64,000 bases of DNA from Staphylococcus pseudintermedius (GTDB taxonomy: Bacteria > Bacillota > Bacilli > Staphylococcales > Staphylococcaceae): positions 40,381 through 104,380 of the forward strand of contig NZ_MLGE02000007.1 of NCBI RefSeq assembly GCF_001792775.2, written 5' to 3'. The position numbers and the translations under genes were made by a program. The notes beneath the pieces are model-generated. The model searched no databases. It had not been told where the DNA came from and saw only the letters and a program-made list of their open reading frames with translations. The stretch's first letter is position 1. Each line of letters starts with the position of its first letter. Positions 26,650 to 35,156 of this stretch are shown piece after piece.

Positions 26650-28044
26650 TTAGTAATTTTGATAGTTCACAATTTTTAAGTGGTTGGCATTTTCATCCCC
26701 ATCTAATAAATAATGGGATTGAATTGTACGGCCTTGTGCGTCTTCTTTTTCAACTGTCACTGCGTAGTAATCGGCGTTGCGCGAAACATCTATGACTACA
26801 GGATTTTTAAATTCATACTGATTTTGACCTTTCACATTCGAACGCATCGCTTCATAATTTGTTGTATTTTCCTTTAAATATTTAGAAACTAAATCAAAAT
26901 CATGGCTTTCATACGCTTCATTTAACGACGCCGTATACTTTTTGAAAAAGTCCTTGATCTTATTCAATGTATCTTTTTCTTTAGATTGGCGATATTTTTC
27001 AATCTCATCTTTATCAAACGACACAGTGATTTTATTTTCAGATTGGACATCATCTTTTTTAATCACTTCTGTATTTGTTTTAAATGTATGATCGTAAGCT
27101 TCACCTTCAGCATAGACTTTAATGTCCTGATTGACTGGAAACGGCCCATAAGTATCGTTTTTATTTTGAGCTATTTTTTCGTCATTAATCACCACTTTAA
27201 TTTCTTTTAAATCACTCACATTTTTAAGTGACAGTTTTACTTGAGCTTCTTTAAAGTCTTCGGTCACTGGAATGGTTTCATTTTTACTATTCACAAAATC
27301 AAACTTCAATTGGCCTTCATATGTACCGCGGTCCGTTGTTTTTACAGTATCAATCGCGTAACTTCCTGGTATGAATTGACCTAGTGATACGGATTGTCCT
27401 GCTTCAGCGACCACTTTCTTTTGCGCGCCATCTGAATCAAACTCAAACGTCGCCTTTTCTTTCGGCTTCACAATCGCCTGTTTCGTTGGTGCTAAGAAAC
27501 TTAAATTATCAAAGATTAAATAACGCCGCCCATTTTTACTAATTCTCAACACATCTTGACCTTCACGTGTTTTAATATAAGAGGCTACAGCGGTTTCATG
27601 GTTAAGCCCGTCCACAGTGTCGTATACTTCTTTTTCGAACAGTTTCATGCCCACTTCTTGTTTTACAAATTTGATGTAAGTTGACGCTTCTTGTCGGCCT
27701 ACTTTATTTTCTTTTGAACTTAAAAAGTTGGATACTTTTGCATTATCTTCGTTATTCACCGCATTAATCAAGATTTTCGCTTGAGCTTCAGGAGAATTAA
27801 AGTTTCTGAGCAGCAAAAATAAAATAATGAGTAAAATAATAATAAAACTTACAATAGCAATAGGGATGACTTTTTTTAATGACGGTGGTCTTTTATTGTT
27901 ATTGGAAGATGATGACTGTGCTGCATCTCGTTGTTTAGGTGACTGTGGACTAGGGGTTTTAGAATACAATATTTGATTTTGACAATTTGGACAGACGCTT
28001 TGATGTGGTAACTTTTCATGGTGACATACCGCGCATTGACCCAT
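26650..28044 (-). CDS. tcaA: TcaA, teicoplanin resistance-associated membrane protein
   Basis: A 464-residue membrane protein. Residues 4-21 form a zinc ribbon (CAVC then CPNC), a disordered Q/S/N-rich linker follows, one membrane helix spans about 58-79, and the rest is extracytoplasmic. RNFNSPEAQAKILINAV just after the helix and the FLAPTKQAIVKPKEK segment are close to S. aureus TcaA. Loss of TcaA raises glycopeptide tolerance in S. aureus. AGGAGGTG fixes ATG 28044, dropping 11 upstream codons. The neighbour tcaR is 107 bp upstream. Confidence 0.93.
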   Translation of the reverse strand: MGQCAVCHHEKLPHQSVCPNCQNQILYSKTPSPQSPKQRDAAQSSSSNNNKRPPSLKKVIPIAIVSFIIILLIILFLLLRNFNSPEAQAKILINAVNNEDNAKVSNFLSSKENKVGRQEASTYIKFVKQEVGMKLFEKEVYDTVDGLNHETAVASYIKTREGQDVLRISKNGRRYLIFDNLSFLAPTKQAIVKPKEKATFEFDSDGAQKKVVAEAGQSVSLGQFIPGSYAIDTVKTTDRGTYEGQLKFDFVNSKNETIPVTEDFKEAQVKLSLKNVSDLKEIKVVINDEKIAQNKNDTYGPFPVNQDIKVYAEGEAYDHTFKTNTEVIKKDDVQSENKITVSFDKDEIEKYRQSKEKDTLNKIKDFFKKYTASLNEAYESHDFDLVSKYLKENTTNYEAMRSNVKGQNQYEFKNPVVIDVSRNADYYAVTVEKEDAQGRTIQSHYLLDGDENANHLKIVNYQNY

Positions 28045-28114
28045 ACGTACACCTCCTATTCTATTCATTGAGCTCATTCGTCATATTTTTCTATCATAAA
28101 GGTTAACTATAAAA

Positions 28115-28153
28115 ACTGCATCAGACGTGAGTAGTAGCGCACATGATGCATTA
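28115..28153 (-). terminator. Terminator between tcaR and tcaA
   Basis: TGCATCA (28117-28123) pairs with TGATGCA (28144-28150); on the minus strand GTTTTT follows, so tcaR may be transcribed independently of tcaA. Confidence 0.65.
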
Positions 28154-28615
28154 TAGTTGATTCAATTGACCTTGTATCCGTTCATCAATCAATTCAAGCA
28201 TGTCTCGTGTTTGTTCAATTTTTTCTAATGGGATATCTGACAACATTTCGTTTGCTAAATTTGCAATTAAATTTCTTGAAGCGCGGACATAATCGATACC
28301 CGCTTCAGTCAGAGCAACATATTTCAATCGTTTATCATATTCATATGCCATATTTACCCATTTGACTAAACCTAAATCTACTAACTTTTTTATTCTTCTA
28401 CTGACTGCCGCTTTATTCACACCTTGACGTAATGTAATCTCTGTTAATGTCAGTGACTTGTCATTAGAAAGCATTAATAACACACTCGATTGTTCATTTG
28501 AAATGCCGTATCGAGATCTTAAATCTTTTAATAATCCTGCTGTGAGTGCATTCACATTCGTCATAAACTCACCCATAAACGTCACATGTTGATTCATTAA
28601 ATTTGAATGGGTCAT
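28151..28615 (-). CDS. tcaR: TcaR, MarR family regulator
   Basis: A 154-residue winged-helix protein. LTEITLRQGVNKAAVSRRIKKL near residue 62 is the recognition region, followed by the wing with YDKRLKYVALTEAG. N-terminal NVNALTAGLLKDL and RYGISNEQSSVL resemble S. aureus TcaR, which represses ica and influences tcaA. It is directly upstream of tcaA. The transporter gene tcaB that follows tcaA in S. aureus is not present here. Confidence 0.9.
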   Translation of the reverse strand: MTHSNLMNQHVTFMGEFMTNVNALTAGLLKDLRSRYGISNEQSSVLLMLSNDKSLTLTEITLRQGVNKAAVSRRIKKLVDLGLVKWVNMAYEYDKRLKYVALTEAGIDYVRASRNLIANLANEMLSDIPLEKIEQTRDMLELIDERIQGQLNQL

Positions 28616-28692
28616 TTTTCTTCACCGCCTTCATTACAAACAACTATCTTTACCATCGTACCAACAATTATTTTATAAGGGAACCTCATTTT

Positions 28693-28737
28693 TTGACATT
28701 TTTTGTAAAGAATTTAGTATCATTACCGTAAATGATA
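28693..28737 (+). promoter_or_regulatory. Promoter and dyad upstream of the YdcF-like gene
   Basis: -35 TTGACA (28693-28698) and -10 TAGTAT (28715-28720) are 16 bp apart. The dyad TATCATT-6-AATGATA (28718-28737) starts inside the -10 and covers the expected start point, so a regulator may bind there. Confidence 0.6.
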
Positions 28738-28755
28738 AAATAAAGGACTTAAAAA

Positions 28756-29709
28756 ATGAATTTACTTCAAATTTTGCTATTAATAAGCTACATTATAATC
28801 TTAACATTGATAAAGATAAAGCCACATCTTTTTTTACGCATCCATTCCTTTACGGCGGTTCTATACATTCATATGCTTTTCATCACGATCAGCTACATCA
28901 CGCATGCCGATCGCCTCATATGGTTAATGATCACTTTAGTCATTGGGTTGATTTTACTTGCGCTAACGCTATATCGGCACATTCAAACATATTGGCACAT
29001 CATCGGTCGTGTCATCACTTATCACTTAGCGATTGTCGCGCTGATTATTGGAAGTTTATTAGTCATTCCTTTAATACCAGCCGTTTTGACGATTCCTTTT
29101 CAATTGTTAGTTCAATTAGCCATCGTCTTTCTCACAGCTTGGCAAACTTATTTGTTCATGACCTTTACATTTTTACACCACCTGCCTCCCGTGACACGTG
29201 CCAACATTATCGTTCTCGGTGCAGGCATCTATACAGAAGCTGTAACACCGATGTTAAAAGCAAGGTTAGATCGCGCCATCGCATTGAGTCGCCAATTAGA
29301 AAAGGTTCACATTATCGTCAGTGGTGGACAAGGCCCAGATGAACCGATATCTGAAGCACTCGCGATGCAACGGTATTTAATACAACAAGGGATAGCACCG
29401 AAGCAAATTACTATGGAAGACCAGTCGACCAATACGCGCCAAAATATTTACTATTCCAAACATTACTTAGCGTTACATCAACAACCACATACCATCATAG
29501 TGACGAGTTCATTTCACATTTTACGTGCATTACGACTCGCTGAACGCCAACAACTACATGCGTTCGGTTATGGTGCCCCAACGCCACATCATTGGGTCAG
29601 TCGTGAACTGTTACGTGATTACAGCGGCTTACTTTTTCAATATCCACGAGTTTGGGCGCTCTTTACTATCGTTCAAGTCGGTATTTGCATTTTAAATATA
29701 TTTTCTTAA
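28756..29709 (+). CDS. YdcF/SanA-like DUF218 membrane protein
   Basis: A 317-residue protein with four N-terminal membrane segments (residues 1-140) and a DUF218 domain (about 155-300). IIVLGAGIYTEAVTPMLKAR, VSGGQGPDEPISEALAM, and EDQSTNTRQN are diagnostic of the family, whose relatives act in vancomycin sensitivity and cell-envelope maturation. Exact role unknown. Divergent from tcaR across 140 bp with its own promoter. Confidence 0.85.
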   Translation: MNLLQILLLISYIIILTLIKIKPHLFLRIHSFTAVLYIHMLFITISYITHADRLIWLMITLVIGLILLALTLYRHIQTYWHIIGRVITYHLAIVALIIGSLLVIPLIPAVLTIPFQLLVQLAIVFLTAWQTYLFMTFTFLHHLPPVTRANIIVLGAGIYTEAVTPMLKARLDRAIALSRQLEKVHIIVSGGQGPDEPISEALAMQRYLIQQGIAPKQITMEDQSTNTRQNIYYSKHYLALHQQPHTIIVTSSFHILRALRLAERQQLHAFGYGAPTPHHWVSRELLRDYSGLLFQYPRVWALFTIVQVGICILNIFS

Positions 29710-29752
29710 ATTTCAGATAAGTAAGCGCATAATTCAGATAGGGTGTGATGTG

Positions 29753-30022
29753 ATGAAGAATAAAAGCGAAAAACAACCCGTAATTTCATTATTTTTAAAT
29801 CAAGTCGAAAAGTTAAGCACTCGTTGACCTGACCCGATAATGCTCTTCTTTTCGTTATGTATTGTGCTTGCCATTGTGACTGAGGTGGTGTCACAATTGG
29901 ATACCGCTGTGAAACATCCAGGTACCGACAAAACGATTGCAGCGCCCATTATTTTAAGTCATGATGGCTTTGTGGTGTTTTTGAATGGTGTCTTACTTAC
30001 CTTTATGATTAACCTATGCACA
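29753..30022 (+). pseudogene. AbgT-family transporter pseudogene
   Basis: A frame beginning MKNKSEKQPVISLFLNQVEK is interrupted by TGA at 29825-29827, then continues in the same frame with PDPIMLFF and VVSQLDTAVKHPGTDKTIAA and ends near residue 90. The reading matches the N-terminus of AbgT-type (p-aminobenzoyl-glutamate) transporters, where the stop replaces leucine in an RLP motif. The remaining ~400 residues are absent; a terminator follows directly. So the gene has a nonsense mutation and a large 3' deletion. Confidence 0.75.
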
Positions 30023-30028
30023 ATAAAA

Positions 30029-30068
30029 AATAGGGAGTGGGAAACTAAAATGTCCCAATCCCTTCCTA
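30029..30068. terminator. Terminator downstream of the AbgT pseudogene and hrtBA
   Basis: AGGGAGTGGGA (30032-30042) pairs with TCCCAATCCCT (30053-30063) with one mismatch, between convergent units. Confidence 0.8.
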
Positions 30069-30145
30069 TAATTTATGAAAAGATAGTATCAGAGCAAAAT
30101 TGATATCTCAGTTTCTCCTACTCAAATATGCTCAATACCTCCCTA

Positions 30146-30835
30146 TCAAACTGTCATAGCAGTCGCTGTTTCCATCAATTCACCATCATTAAGGTAAATG
30201 ATACGATCTGCATAATCAAACAAGCGTTGATCATGTGTTACCATGATACCGATTGCACCTTCTTGACGTACTTGTTGCTTAATCATTTCAACCACTTCTG
30301 TCGCACGTTTAGCATCTAGACTCGCAGTAGGTTCATCAGCGAGTAACAATTTCGGCTGATTCATCCATGCACGCATAATGGCAACACGCTGTTTTTCACC
30401 ACCAGATAACATATGTGGATAAACATTTTCTCTATGGCTCAATCCGATTTCATTTAATAACATTTTTGCACGCTGTTGTGCTGTTTGACGGTCCATCCCC
30501 GCTTCTTTACCCACGAGTTCCAATTGTTCATGCACTTTTAAATAAGGAACTAAATGAGAAGCTTGGAAAATAAAACCAATGTCTTTCAAACGTTTGTCGG
30601 TTAATGCTTTTTGAGACAAACCACCCAAATCCTCACCGTCTAATTGGATTTTGCCTTCAGTAGGAGATAACAGTCCGCCGATAATCGTCAACAGTGTAGA
30701 TTTACCAGAACCTGACATCCCATTTAAAATAACAAATTCACCTGGTTGCACCTCAAAGTTAATGCCTTTTAACACTTTTGTGGCAGCATCACCTTTACCG
30801 AATGTTTTCACTAAATCTTTGACGACTAAACTCAT
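30146..30835 (-). CDS. hrtA: HrtA, haem-regulated transporter ATPase
   Basis: ATPase of the HrtAB efflux pump that relieves haem toxicity. The 229-residue protein has Walker [10 protein letters not shown] (about residues 39-47), signature LSGGEKQR, Walker [13 protein letters not shown] and a histidine loop MVTHDQRLF, and tracks S. aureus HrtA along its length ([14 protein letters not shown] [11 protein letters not shown] region near residue 92). Its start overlaps the hrtB stop by 4 bp, so the two are translationally coupled. Confidence 0.95.
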   Translation of the reverse strand: MSLVVKDLVKTFGKGDAATKVLKGINFEVQPGEFVILNGMSGSGKSTLLTIIGGLLSPTEGKIQLDGEDLGGLSQKALTDKRLKDIGFIFQASHLVPYLKVHEQLELVGKEAGMDRQTAQQRAKMLLNEIGLSHRENVYPHMLSGGEKQRVAIMRAWMNQPKLLLADEPTASLDAKRATEVVEMIKQQVRQEGAIGIMVTHDQRLFDYADRIIYLNDGELMETATAMTV

Positions 30836-31896
30836 ACTTGTCCCCCTCCAATCGCTTCAATAGGATCAATTTTAAAGACACGCACTAATGAAAGTAATGC
30901 GCCGACGATAGCTACAATAATGAAAACAACAACGACGAGTAACATCATGCCACTATTAATAAAGAATGGCATTGTGACAGGTAACGTCGCTTTTAATCCT
31001 GTAATGAGTAATAATGCGATGATGACCCCTAACATCGTCACGAATAAAATTTGGAATAATAAACTCCATAATAAATGTGACGTTTTAACGCCAATCGCTT
31101 TTAAAATCCCAATTTCTGACGTTTTTTGAATGGTCATAACGTAGAAAAATGCTGTCAGTACTATTGCTGTAATCACAAATAAACTTACAATCATCATATT
31201 CAGTGGTGCTTGCTCAGCTTGGTAGCTCGGAATCGCATCCGTCAAATCTTGTTTGTTGACGATTTCGATACCAGAAATGCCCTCAATATTTTTGAGTTGT
31301 TTTGCTGTGACATCATTTAAAAAGTAAAGTGACGTTGCGACATGTTGACCAGCAATATCTTTGAGTCCTTCATCCGTTGTCATAGCAATATTTGTATGTG
31401 CATACATCGCATCATCAAAGAAACCGACGACCTTTAAAGTGACGTCTTTATCCTCGATATTGACTTGGTCCCCGATTTGGACACCTTCCCCTGCTAATTT
31501 CTGATTCAAAACGACTTCATTTGCTTTTTCTGGTAGGTGCCCTGCTTTTAATGCCGGACGCGCTTCTTTTGGCATCGTCGCAAAAAGCATATCCGTCTTG
31601 TTATCTTGATGTTTCATCGTCGCCATTGCTAATTTTAATGGCGCTGATTTAACATTTTCTTCAATGTCTTGTTGCGTTTTCAAATCGATATTTGATTTTT
31701 CAAGTTGTTGATCGACATCCTTTTGAATGACAAAGCGTTCTGATTTGAACTGGTCGATCAGTGCGATATTTTCTCTTGCTAAACCTTGTGCTAACCCCGT
31801 AATAAAAAGCACCATACTTGCAAGAAGAATGACGATAAATGTAATTAATAAATACTTAAACTTATAAAATTTGAGTTCGTTCAATGCAAGTTTCAT
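30832..31896 (-). CDS. hrtB: HrtB, haem-regulated transporter permease
   Basis: MacB/FtsX-like permease with one N-terminal helix (residues 15-38), a large extracytoplasmic domain and three C-terminal helices. [20 protein letters not shown] near residue 231 and [11 protein letters not shown] at the C-terminus match S. aureus HrtB. GGGAG suits ATG 31896 (MKLALNEL...) rather than the ATG two codons earlier. Expression is probably controlled by HssRS through the direct repeat at 31944-31963. Confidence 0.95.
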   Translation of the reverse strand: MKLALNELKFYKFKYLLITFIVILLASMVLFITGLAQGLARENIALIDQFKSERFVIQKDVDQQLEKSNIDLKTQQDIEENVKSAPLKLAMATMKHQDNKTDMLFATMPKEARPALKAGHLPEKANEVVLNQKLAGEGVQIGDQVNIEDKDVTLKVVGFFDDAMYAHTNIAMTTDEGLKDIAGQHVATSLYFLNDVTAKQLKNIEGISGIEIVNKQDLTDAIPSYQAEQAPLNMMIVSLFVITAIVLTAFFYVMTIQKTSEIGILKAIGVKTSHLLWSLLFQILFVTMLGVIIALLLITGLKATLPVTMPFFINSGMMLLVVVVFIIVAIVGALLSLVRVFKIDPIEAIGGGQV

Positions 31897-31930
31897 ACTC
31901 ATATCTCCCTTTCAATTTCATCTTGGATAT

Positions 31931-31963
31931 ACTATATCGCCCATTTATGAACTGAATATGAAC
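31931..31963 (-). promoter_or_regulatory. HssR box and hrtBA promoter
   Basis: On the minus strand the direct repeat GTTCATATT (31955-31963), two bases, GTTCATAAA (31944-31952) matches the known HssR target GTTCATATT-N2-GTTCATATT with two mismatches in the second copy. A -10-like TATAGT (31931-31936) follows 7 bp downstream, placing the box over the -35 region as in S. aureus. Confidence 0.88.
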
Positions 31964-32014
31964 AAGATACATTTTTATGACACACTTTAAAATCGTTATC
32001 AACAACTGAAAAAT

Positions 32015-32137
32015 GGGAGTGGGACATACAACTAATCAGCCGCATCACTCATGGGTTTACGATTTATTATTAGAGGATGAATAGGATACAAAAATTTAAT
32101 GCTATTGATGCAATATGTTTGTTGTACTTACCCTCCC
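32015..32137 (+). repeat. Type III intergenic repeat (III-b)
   Basis: Begins GGGAGTGGGACATAC and ends TACTTACCCTCCC, complementary ends that could form a long stem. Its right half, with core ATGCTATTGAT, matches the copy at 3018-3070; about 50 bp intervene in the left half. Confidence 0.5.
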
Positions 32138-32189
32138 TATAATTTGTGGTTTAAGATTGCCATCATGGCTTTCCTGTCGTAGGTGTTGG

Positions 32190-32435
32190 CCCTTCAACTC
32201 ACTAACGCTTGATTAAACTGTTACGTTTGTTGAGGCGTTAGTCGATTTTGGGAGCAGTACAGAAATCTCATGTGTCACAAAGCTTTCGTTGTACTGCCCC
32301 CGCGAGGCTGACTCGACTTCTCAAAAGCATGCGCCTTGAGAAGTCAGACAGCTACTGCGATAAACAGTAACCACTATTAAAGTGAAGCACTTACTGTAAG
32401 CAGTATGTACACATTCTCTCGGGCGTCTCAGCCTT
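32190..32435 (+). repeat. Type I intergenic hairpin element, complete copy (I-b)
   Basis: Three perfect hairpins follow each other: H1 ACTAACGC/GCGTTAGT (32201-32208, 32235-32242), H2 GCAGTACA/TGTACTGC (32254-32261, 32290-32297) and H3 GACTTCTCAA/TTGAGAAGTC (32315-32324, 32336-32345), then a weaker TACTG/CAGTA stem and a GGCGTCTC block. The same order occurs at 51276-51496. Confidence 0.75.
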
Positions 32436-32487
32436 CTGGTCAATCTTCCATCAAACAGAAGAAACTGGGTTCAAGTGTATGAAATCA

Positions 32488-32524
32488 AAAAAACAATAGC
32501 ATCATTTTTGTATTTTATTTCCCT
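32488..32524 (-). repeat. Type III intergenic repeat, inverted fragment (III-c)
   Basis: On the minus strand it reads GGGAAATAAAATACAAAAA then GATGCTATTG, aligning with the left and core parts of the copies at 3018 and 32086. Confidence 0.4.
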
Positions 32525-32743
32525 TCATTTTACGGCTTTTTTAAAATCAATAATGGATCGTAACATTTGAATGGATAGAGGTTAGAAAACTTAATGGACA
32601 TCATATTTCGCGACATGGCTCACACTTTTCATTTCCAATTGAAACTTTGAATAAAAACATTTATGATAGCTTCAACAGCTTCACAACGTTATATACTTAT
32701 ATACCGTAAAGGCTGAAATTGTACCTCAAGGAGGACGGTCAAT

Positions 32744-33421
32744 GTGTCAGTCACATGTTTAATTGTTGATGATGATCCGGAAATTTTGAATTATGTCGCA
32801 ACACATTTGCAGCATAAAGGCTATCAAGCTGTCACTGTCGCAAGTGGTGAAGCGGCTCTTGAATACCTTGAAAAGCATACAATTGATATCGCTATCGTGG
32901 ACGTCATGATGGATGGGATGGACGGTTTCGAACTGTGCGAAACGTTAAAGTATGACTATGAATATCCCGTCATTATGCTGACTGCTCGGGATGCTCTGAG
33001 CGATAAAGAGCGCGCTTTTTTAGCGGGAACGGATGATTATGTTACCAAACCATTTGAAGTCGCTGAACTCATCTTCCGTATTCAGGCCGTGCTCAGACGT
33101 TATCAAATTGCGACTGAAACGCTTTTGACACTCGGTAACTTGACGATTGACCAAACACAGCTCGAAGTAAAAGTGGAGACGAAAGGTATGATTTTACCGC
33201 ATAAAGAATTCGAATTGTTAAGTTTGCTCGTCGCTTATCCGAAGCAAGTCTTTCCGCGTGAACAATTAATAGAAAAAATTTGGGGTATCGATTATGAAGG
33301 AGATGAACGCACCGTGGACGTCCATATTAAACGTTTAAGAGCACGTCTAAAAAAACTCGGGGCCAATGTCCATATTGAAACAGTACGCGGCATCGGTTAT
33401 AAGGTGACACAAGATGCTTAA
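32744..33421 (+). CDS. hssR: HssR, haem-sensing response regulator
   Basis: OmpR-type regulator of 225 residues. The receiver domain (1-115) has the acidic pair at residues 9-11, phosphoacceptor Asp53 in IVDVMMDG and TKPFE lysine; the C-terminal winged helix (130-222) contains EGDERTVDVHIKRLRARLKK. It activates hrtBA. The start is GTG 32744, nine bases after AAGGAGG; an out-of-frame ATG two bases earlier is not used. It overlaps hssS by 8 bp. Confidence 0.95.
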   Translation: MSVTCLIVDDDPEILNYVATHLQHKGYQAVTVASGEAALEYLEKHTIDIAIVDVMMDGMDGFELCETLKYDYEYPVIMLTARDALSDKERAFLAGTDDYVTKPFEVAELIFRIQAVLRRYQIATETLLTLGNLTIDQTQLEVKVETKGMILPHKEFELLSLLVAYPKQVFPREQLIEKIWGIDYEGDERTVDVHIKRLRARLKKLGANVHIETVRGIGYKVTQDA

Positions 33422-34838
33422 ATCATTGTACTCTCGTTTCGCACTGTATACCTTCACTGTGATGCTCATTAGTTCGTTACTCAGCTTTGAGATTGCTAAT
33501 ATTTACTACCATTTTCAATTAAAAGAGAAAAATGACGCCAAAATCATGGCTACTTTAAAGCGTGCCGAAGCGTATAAAGATGTACAAACTAGCCAAAACT
33601 TAGACCGTTATTTAGCGTTATTAGGAGATTTGAATTATCAAGTCGTCGCCTATGATAAACAAGGTCATGCAACATATTATGGTGAACCGTTTCGGAAACA
33701 AAATTTAACCATATCCGATATTCAACGGGTGCAGTCAGGAAAAGATTATCATGGTATCGGAAACAGACCTTTCAATCCAGTGATTACAGGCTTTTTTGAT
33801 AATGAAACACGTAATACAGTCGGTACACATTTCACAACTCCCAATGGCAACGTCGCAGTTTTTATAAGACCTGACATTGGCCATGCTTTTGGTGAATTTC
33901 GTATCTTTTTACTCGTGCTACTGGTTTTACTTGTCCTATTCTCCATTGCACTCGTCACATGGTCCACATACGCATTAGTGAAGCCAGTCAAACAGTTAAA
34001 ATATGCCACTGAACGGTTAATGGCTGGCGATTTCGCAACACCTATTGCCGTCACACGACGCGACGAACTAGGTGTCCTGCAACAACATTTCGACACGATG
34101 CGACTCGAATTAAAACAACTCGATGATATGAGACAACACTTTGTTCAAAACGTCTCGCACGAAATTAAAACACCTTTAACACATATTCATCATTTATTGA
34201 CGCAATTGCAACAAGAACATACGACACCCCAGCAAGCACGCTATATTGAACGCATTTATGATGAAACACACCGCTTGAGCCAACTCGTGCGTCAACTGTT
34301 GTTATTGTCAGAATTAGATAATGATACACATTTACAATTTGATGATACTTTTTTAGCTAACGCTTGTATTTTAGACATTTTAAAACATGAAAATTATGCC
34401 ATCGACCAGAAAAATCAAGTGCTTCTCTATGATTTAGAAGCAGTCACCATTCGAGGCAACTCGCGTTTAATCGCTCAAGCTTTCGAAAATGTGATTCGCA
34501 ATGCTATTAAGTATACAGAGGCGTTCGGTACCATTGAAATCGATCTTACTGCTGAAAACGATCAAATGATTTTAAAAGTACGAGATGACGGCCCTGGCAT
34601 GAATGATGCAGTAAAACAACGGATTTTTGAACGCTTTTATAAATCTTCTAGCCATACAGATAGCAATGGGCTCGGACTCGCGATTTCCAAATCTATTATT
34701 GAACGTCATGGTGGCCGTATCGAAGTAGAGAGTAAAATCGATCATGGGACGACGTTTACTATTTTCCTTCCACGTATTGATGCATCTCAACCTGCTCAGT
34801 CATCATCGGTGTGGCAAAAAGCATCTAAGAAAGTGTAG
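33414..34838 (+). CDS. hssS: HssS, haem-sensing histidine kinase
   Basis: A 474-residue sensor kinase: membrane helices at about 10-32 and 163-186 enclose a ~130-residue extracytoplasmic sensor, then HAMP (187-240), the H-box VSHEIKTPL (His249), and an ATPase domain with N box (FENVIRNAIKYTE), G1 (RDDGPGMND) and G2 (NGLGLAISK). It phosphorylates HssR on haem exposure. About 17 residues longer than S. aureus HssS as I recall it, mainly at the C-terminus. Confidence 0.95.
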   Translation: MLKSLYSRFALYTFTVMLISSLLSFEIANIYYHFQLKEKNDAKIMATLKRAEAYKDVQTSQNLDRYLALLGDLNYQVVAYDKQGHATYYGEPFRKQNLTISDIQRVQSGKDYHGIGNRPFNPVITGFFDNETRNTVGTHFTTPNGNVAVFIRPDIGHAFGEFRIFLLVLLVLLVLFSIALVTWSTYALVKPVKQLKYATERLMAGDFATPIAVTRRDELGVLQQHFDTMRLELKQLDDMRQHFVQNVSHEIKTPLTHIHHLLTQLQQEHTTPQQARYIERIYDETHRLSQLVRQLLLLSELDNDTHLQFDDTFLANACILDILKHENYAIDQKNQVLLYDLEAVTIRGNSRLIAQAFENVIRNAIKYTEAFGTIEIDLTAENDQMILKVRDDGPGMNDAVKQRIFERFYKSSSHTDSNGLGLAISKSIIERHGGRIEVESKIDHGTTFTIFLPRIDASQPAQSSSVWQKASKKV

Positions 34839-34861
34839 AATGGTTCAGCATAAATACTTTA

Positions 34862-34902
34862 TACATCACAAAACACAAGATGTATTTGCGTTTTGTGATG
34901 TA
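34862..34902 (+). terminator. Hairpin downstream of hssS
   Basis: TACATCACAAAAC (34862-34874) pairs perfectly with GTTTTGTGATGTA (34890-34902). No T-run follows, so it may stabilise the transcript end rather than terminate alone. Confidence 0.6.
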
Positions 34903-34964
34903 TAAGAATAAGTAACGATTGTCATCTTCACCTGCTTTGACAGTGCCGCTCTCACAGATTGCAA

Positions 34965-35060
34965 AACCGTACAAGACTCCTCATCAAGCTGCAGTCGAAA
35001 GTCCACCAACGCTTGATGTAACTATTTCATCAAGCGTTGGCTAGTTGAGACGGTAGTGCC
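34965..35060 (+). repeat. Type II intergenic element (II-b)
   Basis: ACAAGACTCCTCATCAAG followed by CGAAAGTCCA and a perfect 13-bp stem H1, CCAACGCTTGATG (35006-35018) with CATCAAGCGTTGG (35028-35040). Module order is the same as in II-c and in II-d read on the minus strand. Confidence 0.7.
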
Positions 35061-35109
35061 TTGGAAAACGAAGCATGATTAAGCAATTTGTTGATTATTT
35101 TATTATCGC

Positions 35110-35147
35110 AAAAAAGCAGTGAAGCCATATCGCCTCACTGCTTTGTT
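35110..35147 (-). terminator. mqo terminator
   Basis: AAAGCAGTGA (35113-35122) pairs perfectly with TCACTGCTTT (35135-35144); the minus strand continues into a T-run. Confidence 0.9.
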
Positions 35148-35156
35148 ATCTACAAA

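Larger units (their letters stand above)
31897..32743. other. Repeat-filled spacer between hrtBA and hssRS
   Basis: About 845 bp between two divergent operons that respond to haem. It contains the HssR box and hrtB promoter (31931-31963), a type III repeat (32015-32137), a complete type I element (32190-32435) and an inverted type III fragment (32488-32524). No coding gene was recognised. The hssR promoter lies in the last ~100 bp. Confidence 0.65.
34839..35156. other. Intergenic region between hssS and mqo
   Basis: About 318 bp between convergent genes. It holds a 13-bp perfect hairpin behind hssS (34862-34902), a type II element (34965-35060) and the mqo terminator (35110-35147). Confidence 0.7.
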
